Below are positions 25,676-35,589 of a stretch of DNA of 64,000 nucleotides, one piece after another. Under the pieces are notes generated by a model that saw only the letters and a list, made by a program, of their open reading frames with translations, had not been told where the DNA came from and did no database searches. Source of the stretch: Vandiemenella viatica. Its lineage: Eukaryota > Arthropoda > Insecta > Orthoptera > Morabidae. The translations under genes were made by a program, and so were the position numbers. The stretch spans positions 179,080,494-179,144,493 of the forward strand of contig JARYHS010008074.1 of the NCBI GenBank assembly GCA_031002005.1, read 5' to 3'. How positions within the stretch are numbered: the first letter of the stretch is position 1; each line of letters opens with the position of its first letter.

Positions 25676-26005
25676 AGTCCCTGGACTAGTTTTACAAAAA
25701 TAGGACTACTGTTACTAGGAAAAATTTAGTATTACAAAGGTCGACCTTAAAAGTAAGAAGATTCCAAGAAACAATATCGAAATTGACCCTTACAAACTAA
25801 AATAAAAGAAACCTTATAAGCTAATGGAAACGCAGTTTCCTTGCAGCAGTATACTGCTGTGACAAAATCAGGGTAATAGTGGCAACAAAGTTGCGAGGAA
25901 CCAGTACACTGGTTCGTAGTGACAATTGTCTAGGGACATATGTGCTATACATAGGTAAATATTGAATCGCACTGTGCGATATGACTGGGTACCACTGTAA
26001 ACCCA
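25676..26005 (-). ncRNA. dense array of short hairpins (putative structured RNA region)
   Basis: At least eleven separate palindromes or short-loop inverted repeats follow one another in 330 bp: 25676-25687, 25737-25748 (AAGGTCGACCTT), 25813-25820, 25826-25840 (GGAAAC-GCA-GTTTCC), 25844-25859 (CAGCAGTATACTGCTG), 25882-25894, 25898-25915 (8-bp stem), 25921-25930 (GACAATTGTC), 25939-25953, 25966-25980 (ATCGCAC-T-GTGCGAT) and 25986-26005. Stems are 4-8 bp and loops are 0-10 nt. The stems differ in sequence, so this is not a tandem repeat. It lies in the element's 3' non-coding part, between ORF2 and the 3' repeat. A structured RNA (packaging, stability or export signal) is one reading; protein-binding DNA palindromes are another. 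A 107-codon minus frame (25821-26144) crosses it and is probably incidental. Confidence 0.5.
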
Positions 26006-26956
26006 TGTATGTGTATATGAAGGGATGCCATGTAGTGTATGAAGAATAGTATCCTGTCATTAAGTATGCAAAGGGGGTCACAAAGTTCAAAACCCTATAA
26101 AGGTGTGAGGGGTATATATATATATACAAAATGATGGGTAGCATTGTAACAAAAAGTGTGGAGTGTATGTATGCCTCCTATCATAATAACCTTCAAATAA
26201 TTCTCTCGGTGCAAGGAAAAATCATCTCGCCTTCTCCAAGTCTTCTCCATGTTACATCTTATAAAAACACCAGGGTAAATATATCTACGCAAACAAGTTC
26301 TCCGGTCAATCTTCCACAATGAAAAACAAAACTAAAATCCACCTCGAAATCTCATCTTAGAAAGTACGTTACCTGTATACAACTCAGTTGTGTCAGCGCT
26401 AATCTCGTTAGAGTATGTTGATGTACCGTGTTCTATGTTTCTCTTAATCCTAAATGTATGTGTGAATGAACAACGACAGTGGCACCTATAGGGAAAATGT
26501 GGTGGGCTCGTGCTGTTCCTGTACAGTCACTCTCAATGTCTGGGGAATGGGAAAATGTGTCACGCCCATCTATGGGATGTACCAGGTATGTCATTTAACA
26601 GGAAAACCTAGATCTCTGCTAAGCCTGCGGAACTGAATCAACACAGGAACAGAGTCCTGACTATCCTACTGCACCTCCTTCACGTTCATGCACAAAATGA
26701 GGTCACCCTGCATGTTCCAATTGCAATATAATATATATAAATGAGGTCATCTCCTCTCTGGGTCGATGCCTAAAATGCCTTAGCACATAATAATATTGTG
26801 GGATAATAATAATATTAAGGGATTCGCAGGCAAGTCTTCGCTTCCTGGCCCAAGGGTAATAATAATAATGTAGCATTCCCCCCTTTTGGTACTTCTTCTC
26901 TTCCAGCCTCCCCCCCCTTTTTGTAAACATAGAAACACAAGTATAATCTCCATCCC
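26006..26956. other. element interior between ORF2 and the hairpin array
   Basis: It contains an AT dinucleotide run (about 26112-26125), a further hairpin at 26379-26391 (ACAACT-C-AGTTGT) and AAT/TAATAA-rich microsatellite-like patches around 26785-26875. No coding region was recognised. Confidence 0.5.
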
Positions 26957-28186
26957 TTATTCAACAAGCACATCTACTCCTTCATCATCACAAACAACTT
27001 CCCCTCCTTGACAGTCATTCTCAGCATCTCTCAGCTTCATCTCTACTGTATCAAATATCACATCAAACCCAGCCTGGTAAAGAACTTCCCTAGGTAGCTG
27101 GTCACAAAATAACATATGGATGTACACCAAAGAAAAAACAAAGTTGAGCAAAAGTTCAAGCTCCCATATAACCTTAAAAACTATCATCAGACTCATGAAG
27201 AAGTCAACAAAACAAATATGAAAAATAGGAAAAGGGAAGAAGTAAACAAAATCTCTTGCAATACTAACTGTCTTATGATGCTGAACATGTTTGCCTATTT
27301 GGGAAAAATCTGAAAAAATGTCACTTGACATATACACCATAGCATGGTTGAACAATTGTGTGGGTCCCTGTATATCAAGGGCGAATATTTTTAGTTTAAG
27401 GACATTCCTCCAATCATCAAATAATGCATTCTCATTAGGTGGGAAAGGGTTGAAGTTGCATTTAAACTTGGGTCCCCTCCCAAAACAAACAGCCTTCAAA
27501 ATACTGCTCTTATCGTTTGGGTGTAAGGGGTTCAATCTACTCTTCATTTTGATGCCCCTCCCAAAACATTGATAACTAGCCACTAAATCTGCTTTCTTTC
27601 TACCCACTTTCCTGTGCTGGCATACTGTGGGGAAGGGGGTAAGAAACGCCCAAAGTTTCTGAAAATCATAATGGGATGGAGGGCTAAAGGGTTCACTAGG
27701 GAAAAAATCTTTTGCAAAGTTGGGTGAGCCCCATTGAAGGTGAAAAGTGGCTGAAATCCATACACTCATTTCAGGTAAAAGGTTCTGGAATAGTAATGCA
27801 CCCAAAACAATTTTCTTAAAGGTGCAGGGTTCCCACCTGGGAACGGAATGGCAAAGTAAATCACTGTTGATGTTCTGAGGGAACATTTTGGCCTGTAATT
27901 GCCCATGCAATTTATCTACATATGTGGGCTTAATAAGTTTAGATCTGTGCAAACCCTGTAAAGTATCAGTAGGCCTAAGGACCGGTTGTAACTTAATATT
28001 AGTAGACTGTGGGGGAGTAGGTACTGCACTGAGATCAATAACGTTGTGGGAGGATGTATCCAATATTTCCCTATTACTAACAATGTCTTTTATGAGCTCA
28101 GTTGTAGGCCCAGTGAATTCACAAGATATTTTTACAGGCACAGGGTCTGCCTCAAAATCAATGGGTGGTGGGGGTGTGAGGGTCAT
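26957..28186 (-). CDS. ORF2 of the long-repeat element, unknown family
   Basis: The frame encodes 409 residues from the first ATG, which lies 26 nt upstream of the ORF1 stop in the +1 frame relative to ORF1. I do not recognise the family. Residues 1-70 are Pro/Thr-rich. Residues about 152-262 hold three imperfect copies of a unit like (W/F)GxGPxFxxxFxPFxPPN: one at about 152-180, then CFGRGIKMKSRLNPLHPND (207-225) and CFGRGPKFKCNFNPFPPNE (234-252). The DNA beneath shows matching degenerate repeats. Residues about 313-362 are strongly hydrophobic (F, I, L, V), perhaps one or two membrane segments. The C-terminus is acidic (about 385-409). There is no CCHC knuckle and no protease or RT motif. 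A diverged capsid-like or envelope-like product is possible but unsupported. The length of the open frame and its place in a young element argue that it is maintained, although late hydrophobicity may simply reflect AT-rich sequence. Confidence 0.5.
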   Translation of the reverse strand: MTLTPPPPIDFEADPVPVKISCEFTGPTTELIKDIVSNREILDTSSHNVIDLSAVPTPPQSTNIKLQPVLRPTDTLQGLHRSKLIKPTYVDKLHGQLQAKMFPQNINSDLLCHSVPRWEPCTFKKIVLGALLFQNLLPEMSVWISATFHLQWGSPNFAKDFFPSEPFSPPSHYDFQKLWAFLTPFPTVCQHRKVGRKKADLVASYQCFGRGIKMKSRLNPLHPNDKSSILKAVCFGRGPKFKCNFNPFPPNENALFDDWRNVLKLKIFALDIQGPTQLFNHAMVYMSSDIFSDFSQIGKHVQHHKTVSIARDFVYFFPFPIFHICFVDFFMSLMIVFKVIWELELLLNFVFSLVYIHMLFCDQLPREVLYQAGFDVIFDTVEMKLRDAENDCQGGEVVCDDEGVDVLVE

Positions 28187-29360
28187 AGGGGTAATATCCT
28201 GACATATCCAAAATCAGCTGTTGTGTTGTTGTATCTACCAAATCAGCACAAATGTCTACTCCAGGTGAAGCCTGTGTTTCAAATTCTACAAGTTGAGGTA
28301 TCTTAGGTTGTTCCTCAGGGGAGTGAGGTATATTACTAGGTGCAAGTGCCTCCGTGGCTGCTGTCAGATCTACTATGGATGATGAATCAACTGTAGTTTG
28401 TAAAATATCTACTGCAGGTGCTTCTGGCTGAAGTGTACTAACAGGGGTAGGGGGTGTAGGAACATTGCTTTGCATAATTTCAATATCGAATGCTTGTGAG
28501 TGTTTATCTAATCCCTCCTTAAGTGTTTCTTTAAGTTTCTTTTCCAAACCCTTAAGCTTGGTATCAATGTCTGTCTTTTGCTGATCTATTTTAGCAGTTA
28601 GGTGTCCTAACTTAGTATCAAGGGTTTGATTGATTTCCTGTTGAAATTTTTGATTCTCTTGACCCTGCTGATCTAGCTTGGCCTCTAGCTTAGCACTGAG
28701 ATTCTGATTCTCTTGTCTAAGAGTAGTTAATATGCTGAACAGTGACTGTATATCATTTTGAGGTAACGTAGGTATGGGTGGTTCGACCTGAACTGGAACT
28801 AGTGTGGGTGCCTCTGGTTGTGTAATGTCTTGTTCTAAAGGTGCCTGGGACCTGGGTACTGTAATTGGGATCCCTTGTTCATCAAAAGCTACTAATAGAC
28901 TACTACCAGAACTAGCAAGTGAATGTTCCTCTGAATTACTACGGTCCTCATTAACTCGTTGTAAGTCAAGTCTTTGTACTCCATGTATTTCTCCTTCAAG
29001 TTCGTCATCAGTGTCAGTATCGCTAACTAGGGGAATGTTTTCTGCCATATGGGCAAGCTGAAATTGGCTAGGTTGCTGTTGTTCAGTTGGCAAGTCTTCC
29101 TGAACTGGTATGGTGTCATTACTATCATCAGAAGTATTACCGGGAGGGCTAGTAGAACTAAGTTGCTGGGAAGCAACAGCTGGCAAATTTTGATCAAGTG
29201 TTTCCTCTGTCTGTGAAGCAGATTGCGGCATATTAGCTTCATTATTTGGATTAAGGCTGCTTAAGCTACGAGATCTAGTGGTCATCGCATGTGTATTTGT
29301 ATTAGTTGCCTCCCTAGTACTAGCCATGGCTTCAGAAGAAGCTTGACTGGAAGCCATCAT
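28158..29360 (-). CDS. ORF1 of the long-repeat element, gag-like coiled-coil protein
   Basis: The frame is 400 residues from the MMASSQ start. It is open for 90 more codons upstream (to 29630), but those are F/L-rich, as in translated AT-rich leader, so I take the internal ATG pair as the start. Residues 1-200 are disordered-looking and rich in S, T, Q, P and E, with an acidic patch near 112-125 (SDTDTDDELEGE). Residues about 206-290 form a predicted coiled coil beginning IQSLFSILTTLRQENQNL and rich in K, E, Q, D and L. Residues 300-400 are Pro/Thr-rich and end YYPYDPHTPTTH. A coiled coil after a disordered N-terminus is typical of the N-terminal half of insect Ty3/gypsy Gag as I know it, but the capsid major homology region and zinc knuckle are absent. 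It overlaps ORF2 by 29 nt. Confidence 0.65.
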   Translation of the reverse strand: MMASSQASSEAMASTREATNTNTHAMTTRSRSLSSLNPNNEANMPQSASQTEETLDQNLPAVASQQLSSTSPPGNTSDDSNDTIPVQEDLPTEQQQPSQFQLAHMAENIPLVSDTDTDDELEGEIHGVQRLDLQRVNEDRSNSEEHSLASSGSSLLVAFDEQGIPITVPRSQAPLEQDITQPEAPTLVPVQVEPPIPTLPQNDIQSLFSILTTLRQENQNLSAKLEAKLDQQGQENQKFQQEINQTLDTKLGHLTAKIDQQKTDIDTKLKGLEKKLKETLKEGLDKHSQAFDIEIMQSNVPTPPTPVSTLQPEAPAVDILQTTVDSSSIVDLTAATEALAPSNIPHSPEEQPKIPQLVEFETQASPGVDICADLVDTTTQQLILDMSGYYPYDPHTPTTH

Positions 29361-30689
29361 AAACTTAATGAAAGAAAAACAGCAAAAAACTTTCTTAAAT
29401 AGGAGGGATAAAAATCCAATACTGAAGCTTAATGTTATTATAACCCTACTATCTTTCACAATCGGCAAAAATATATGGAGATATACCCAGGAAAACACAA
29501 AAAGCACAAACCCAAAACAAAAATGCATAAACAGAACCTCACAGCCAGAACAGCTGTTCACAAAAAAAAAATTTCGAAGATGTTGGTAAACAATACATAA
29601 AAATTCCAAATTCCCCCAAAATGCACACACAAAATAAACTAAAATAATATAAAAATAAGCACACGCAAACCTGAAAAGAAATTACAAAGTGGAAAGAGAA
29701 AGAGAAAAGAAAAAAAATTCAAAGTCCGAATGTAAACAAAACAGCGATGCTAACACACCGGGTAGAAGTCAGCTGGTATGCGGTAGAGAATCTTTGACAA
29801 GGTAAAGTAGCATATCTGTTACCTGAATCTCGTTGACTCGTTCACAGCTGATCGGCCATAACAAACATGGATCGAAAAAGAATGTTCTCCCCAATACACA
29901 AAAATGAAAAATGCACCAATATTTCGTAGAATGGTGGGACAAAATACAAAAATGAACCCGGTAAAATTAGGTTTGTGATATAAAATCACTAGTTTGCTGT
30001 CGTAACAGCTAAAAAAAAGTAGAAAAATGTCCGTTACTGTGATTGTAACGTGGTAGACATCCGCGGATGTTTAGAGCAACTATGGCTAGAAGAAAAATCG
30101 TTGATGCACAGCGGCGAAAGCGCCCGGAAGAAACCACTGTACTAATAGAAAAGAATCCTTCGGCAAGCACAGAGTTCACTACGCTCTGGTTGAAGGGGCC
30201 CTTAGATGAAGTTTGTAAAAAGTTCACTGTAACTTATCTTAATTACGTCGCCGTGGCGAAGTGCAGACCCGGAGTGTCTGATGAGGCTCTGCCAGTGTAG
30301 TGGGCACTGCGAGCGTCTCCCTGGACGAACGTCAGCGCTGCGATAGCGAAAGGGAGGGTGGCGTCTCTGCTCTGCAACAGCTGTAGTCTCGGCGATTCCC
30401 CTGGGCACGGGCCAATCCCTCACTCGTTGCTGTTGTGTCGTCTCGCTGGTGTTGGTGGCGTGGGCGGCCAGGAACGTCGATGAAAAATAATCCAAAGTGG
30501 CACTGGATGGAAAATTGCACTGTTCGGTTTACTCTGGAATCACTGTTCTCCTCGAACACGCGTCACTACGATCCCCATGTCAGGGCGTAGATTCGCCGTA
30601 TGCATACTACTAAAGTTCAGTCATGTTGGTGGGAAAAAAAATATTCGAAGTCCATCGGCGAAAACATGCTGACTGAGAAAATTGGCGAT
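29361..30689 (-). other. element leader between 5' repeat and ORF1
   Basis: About 1.3 kb. The part at about 30060-30600 is G+C-richer than the rest of the element. It contains a perfect 14-bp palindrome ACATCCGCGGATGT (30057-30070) next to a stem-loop CGTTAC...GTAACG (30032-30050). Directly inside the right repeat the minus strand reads TGGCGACTATCGCCA, a small inverted repeat overlapping where a primer-binding site would be. Frames of up to 97 codons lack any domain. Confidence 0.4.
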
Positions 30690-33045
30690 AGTCGCCACTT
30701 GCAGGCTTAACCTTCTGCAAGAAAGGTAGTATGCTACGAAATAAAAACCTCAAGTCAAAATCAAAAGTCATATATTCTTCAAAATTTTCACATGAATGTT
30801 ATAAACACTGTTAGCACAGGCAATCGGATTGAAATCGTCTCCAAAAATTACAAGTTGAGATTCCAGAGCATTAACCGCTTCTCCCCAAGTTGAAATGGAT
30901 CAAAAGTTCGAAATTTACATGTTCAGACTAATTTTCAAAATGTCCGCCACTACGCGTTACAATGTCAACCACACCCGACGCCATGATGTAGGTTACCCAT
31001 GAACGCCTTCGGCCAAAAACCGCGCGAGACCCGACATGCACTCACACGCGCGTCAACATCGAGACTGTTCTATCTGCCCTTTTTTGTGTCCTATCGCAGT
31101 TTCCTTATATAGGAGTTGATCCCGTGATGACGTATTACTACCGTGTACCTCCGCGCTCCTAAACATACCCTACTGTTCGATCTAATAACTTCCTTAATAT
31201 TAGGTCAATCTCGGCGAGGAAATGGTAAAAGTGATGGGTGTTACTAGGTGAAGTGTTTAGTGCCTGACTATTATGTTAATTTTGCCTCTCCGAAAACTTG
31301 TCGACATGGTTGATTTTTGCAAGACTTACAGCTTTAGTCAAAATTTTGTTATTTTTAAAATTGGTTGTAGTTATCAGTGTGAAAGTAAGCTTAAAATATT
31401 ATTCTCGATTTTAGGTTCTTCCAAAATATCTACTTTGTTTAAATCAGATGAGTTATGGTAAGACCGTTACTTAATAACAATCGGTTGTGACCACGATTTA
31501 GTTTTCCTGGAATAACTCTGAAGTTTTATGGGTTATCGTGCCGGAAAAATTACTAAAGTATAGCCTGGATTTAACTGCTTCTTTTGAAGTTTATTTTATC
31601 TTTGTAAGTGCCATATCGGAGACACAATAAATTATTTAGTGATTTGCACGTGTGTTGGGTGTCAAGAAAAATAAGAAAATCTATAATATCGGTTCTATGG
31701 CTTTTTATAACTTGAAATAATTATGTAGGAAACTAAAAGAATGGATTTTTATGATAAACTAATTTTTATCCCGGAATCAAAGTAGGCTCTTGAGTAAAAA
31801 ATTGCTAGAACTGGGTGTTCAATTTTTTACGTGTTCATTTAATGTTTAAAAATACTTAAAGTGTTGAAAACTATCAGATTTAGGTGAATTTACTTCGCTT
31901 CCTATCTGCTTTAATTTATTCTCTACTTTATATTGTGTGGCAGTGTTTAAAATCAGTGTTGAAGCATTTTATATGTGCAGTGCCTGCAACAAATTATTTC
32001 TTAATCGGATTAACATTCAACAGGTTAGTGAAATGTCTTAAAATGTGTTTAGAAAATTAATTATGGGTTTTAGCTAGTATTTGAATGTCATTAGTGCTCT
32101 CGAGATGTCTTTAAAGTGCTGGAATTTATTCCTGAAAGTTGGACAAATTAATCGATTTACCGGCGTCTATTTACTCACTGATATTTCATATTCTACAGAC
32201 TGAAACTATTTAAACCCTATAAAAACTGAAAGATTATTTTATTTACTGCTTGTTTTTCTACTTTTAAAATCCTGAAACTACTTAAAAGACCAAAATTATG
32301 CATGTGAACTGTTTGAGAAAAATGAGTATTAAAAATCCCATATAATTGCTTCTTGTGGTTATTAGATGCTCTAAAACTATCAGAAATCTATTAATTTATC
32401 TACTAGGCTGTCTCAGGGATTATTGTTGTTGTTTTTGGAGCTTTAACATGGTCAAGTTTCATTACAATGAATTATTTTCATTTTTCCTTCAGACTGTTAT
32501 TTTATCATCCAGTTTATTTCTTTGAAAATCCTACTAAACTATATTTAAATGTTAAGTTATGGTTATTGTGAGTCTAGGCCTGTGTAATATAGGTTCTTTA
32601 TTGTCTTTACTGTACTGAAATCACTTCAGAAATACTAAAACTGGAATATGCCAAAATTTATGGGTTAGGTTTTTCCTTTATTGAAATTACTTATTTATCT
32701 CCGAAATAATGTGTATTACCCATGATAAAAGGTTTATTTATGCATATTATTTTCAATTATTTAACGTTTACTTCATTTACATCGGTTCTAAACATCTCGC
32801 CAACCAACGTTAGTATCTGTTATCGAAAGTTTATTCTTATGTGAAATAGCCTATTTCCTACTGAAATACCGTGGCTTTATTGCAATTTCTCATCTATTTA
32901 TGCTGGTTATGTGTTATTTATTAACTTCGGTGTATGCAAAAGTGTTGTCAACTCGCTTTTAAATGTGGTACCGGGTACTAAAACAAACCCTAAATTCGGT
33001 CGAAATCCTACTAATTATTGACAATAAAACGAGGGATACCTTACA
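30690..33045 (-). repeat. long direct repeat, right copy (5' LTR in element orientation)
   Basis: This copy is 2356 bp. It starts at AGTCGCCACTTGCAGG and ends GGGATACCTTACA on the plus strand, exactly like the left copy, after which the flank changes to ACGCGTTG. If it is a 5' LTR it should contain the promoter for ORF1 and ORF2, but no convincing TATA box and start could be chosen by eye. A 69-codon frame running out of its edge (32963-33172) is a chance junction frame. Confidence 0.9.
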
Positions 33046-35589
33046 ACGCGTTGTTAAAAATGTACTTTTCTTTTTAAGTTCTCGTTCAAGTTCGAATGGT
33101 ATATTTGTTCAATTCGTGGCGCCCAATGTTAAGATCAATTTAAGGTCACTAATCATTAATAGTGATGTCTGAGGTCACCATAATTTGTTTTTTACATTGC
33201 TTCTACTTGTCATTCTTTCTGATGTATTAATTATTTTAGCTAAATTTCAATGTAAATTTTATTTGTTTGTTTGTTGATAACTGCTAATTGTACCTCTAGG
33301 CGTTGCTTTGTGATTTTATGATACCATGTGTTAATATTAACGGTAAATTCATCTAGATATGTAATTGCCGAGTGAAGGTAAATAAATGTCATGTTGTGAC
33401 TGTATTTCCTCGTCAATAATTACATTTATTTCAATATTAAAATGAGTTTCTCGATAGGATGTCAGTGACAGCTATTTATCCTTCTTTTGACGAAAAACGT
33501 TATATGGCTATCAACGAATATTGCGTAATATTGCGTAAAAGGACCCTTAGTGGCAGTACGAACATTGCATTCTCGTAACAATCGGTTCTAAATGCACCGC
33601 GTTTACTCTGAGTTCTTATTAACTTAATAGTGTGAGCTAACCACCTAATTTGTGTGGATTAACTAGCTGCCGGTATTCAACATATAGCCCCCTATGAAAC
33701 ACGTATCTTGTCAACAGTTCCACACTAATTGTAGCAACACCGCGTTTTTGTACCTAAACAGCCCAATTTCCATCTCTCAACACATGCAAGTTGCACAGCT
33801 AATTATACTTTGACTGAAGATTAGAAATTAATTATAGTCACAAAACAATTGAGAGGTGTTACTGTCAATTAAAGAAGTAATAAAAGGGGTTCCGAACAAA
33901 ATATCGCTAGATCTATTTACAGTTACTTTCATAAATCTTTACACGCCCACGAAACACTGAAAGAGGCCTCCATACACTTCATATCAAACTAGAATTTTCA
34001 CATCAATACTCCAACTCGCACCCAGACAGTGCTTACAGCTCGGCCCTCTGCACAGCACTTAATCGCTCCTCGTCCAGCTATGTTAGCCGGCGCCAAAGAT
34101 TATTACACTACTACTAAAAGACATCAGTACTATGCTACCCCGTTTACGATACAAACTACTATCTGTGGAAGTCCAATAGTGATATAAATCAGGTTACAAA
34201 TATAATACAATTATTCACTGCTCTTATGATTAATCAAAGCGAATAATAATTTTAAAATTAATAACAAAAAATGATTGGGGCGTTGAGAGAATGTCACAAG
34301 ACGCAAATCTAAACCTGTAACAGAAGAATGACTTTTATCTGACATTATGGCATGTTTACGCAGAAATTCCTGCATTCTGATATTAAATGTTCAGCTTTTA
34401 CCATTCATTTGAATGTTATATTTTACATGAAAGCAATTTTTAGCGTAACTATTTTCATTATAAAACAAGTGTTTAAATTGAACCATGTACTGGATTATAT
34501 TAGCACATAAAATGCATCTATAAACGTCACCGTAATACCAGTGATATTCCAGTTATGGGATACAATATAATACAATCCGACAGTAAAAATATAAGTTACA
34601 TAGAAGTTCTTGCAAAGGATAATACAACGGTAGTTAAAAGAATTTAAAAAAAAAACTGTATTATTCGTGTCAAGGTTTGTCCAAATCAGTTCAATTTTAT
34701 TCAATTTACTTTATTAAAATATATCTTTCATAACCCAGGAACGAAAGTTAACAAAACTATTTCCATTGGGTTCAAAACTTTAAGACACAACAAATTTTGA
34801 AACAGAAGATTTGAATTAAAACAATACCCTCTTTATATATATTTAATTTTCTTTCGGCTCCTTCATTGATCCACACAACCTTCAACTTCTGCCCGAGCAG
34901 ATAAAGAAAAGTTTGAAAATTTGAGTTTTCGACATCTGTGTCATTAGGAACTATATTCTAATAAGCGTAAAATGTGTCGTATATTCTAACCATTGACAAA
35001 AGTTATTACTATTGAAATCCATTCATAAAACGTATGCTGCATCCTGACCAATGACATAAACTATCACTATGTGCAGTTTAGAGAAAATCAGTCTGTTAGT
35101 TTCTGCTTGATGTCGACAGTACAAAATTGTAAATTTTATGGTTTTAACATCCCTGTCATTAGTAGTTTACAATGTAATTACTCTTTTTGAAATAAGTTTA
35201 ATGCACAGATGCAACTTTTCTCCAATTTTAGTATAGAGTACAGATATATACGTGATGTAAGCAAAGTAGTTTCACTTATTAAGTTAAATTTAATATTTTT
35301 GCTGTCTATATAATCTGTAAATAATTTTATTTTGGGAGCATAACTTAGATTTTCTATTCAGAATTGTGGGTTTGATAAGCTACATTTTAAATAACTGGAA
35401 TTGTTACTACCAAAATAAGTAGAACAACTTGTTGTTTTATACAAGGAAATACACTTTCATTTACGTAGTGATATACTTCGACTGAACGACACAGTGAAGT
35501 GTTCGCTGTGGAAATAATATGAATAACGAGGTACCAGCTATGAATTTCAATGAGTGTCATCCCAAATTTTCTTAGTACGCGACTATAAA
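33046..35589. other. AT-rich non-coding stretch
   Basis: No gene was recognised. A TGGCGCCCAATGTT sequence at 33117-33130 (+) looks like a Lys-tRNA-type primer-binding site, but no LTR pair in that orientation accompanies it. A small direct repeat ATATTGCGTA x2 lies near 33519-33538. Confidence 0.5.

Larger units (their letters stand above)
22322..33045 (-). mobile_element. long-terminal-repeat element without pol (putative non-autonomous LTR retrotransposon)
   Basis: Two direct repeats of 2358 and 2356 bp enclose 6010 bp of unique DNA carrying two long minus-strand ORFs. On the minus strand the order is: repeat (33045 to 30690), a leader of about 1.3 kb, a gag-like ORF (29360-28158), a second ORF (28186-26957), about 2.3 kb of apparent 3' non-coding sequence with a hairpin array, a G-rich polypurine-like run (TTCAGGGGGCA) and the second repeat, which begins TGTAAGG. 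That order matches an LTR retrotransposon. No protease, RT, RNase H, integrase or CCHC knuckle is visible in any frame, so replication would need enzymes in trans. Against the LTR reading, the repeats do not end in CA, no target duplication is evident (GACCAC versus ACGCGT), and no convincing primer-binding site follows the 5' repeat. A tandem duplication or assembly artefact remains possible. Confidence 0.65.

Noticed and set aside
29361..29630. Upstream 90-codon extension of ORF1
   Set aside because: It is very rich in F, L, V and C, typical of AT-rich leader. The MMASSQ start begins a clear compositional change.
22322..33045. Simple tandem duplication instead of a mobile element
   Set aside because: Not fully excluded. 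The purine run before a TG start, the correct ORF orientation and the gag-like coiled coil favour an LTR element, but the missing target duplication leaves it open.
33117..33130. TGGCGCCCAATGTT as primer-binding site of a plus-strand LTR element
   Set aside because: No LTR pair in that orientation and no plus-strand gag or pol follows; kept only as a remark.
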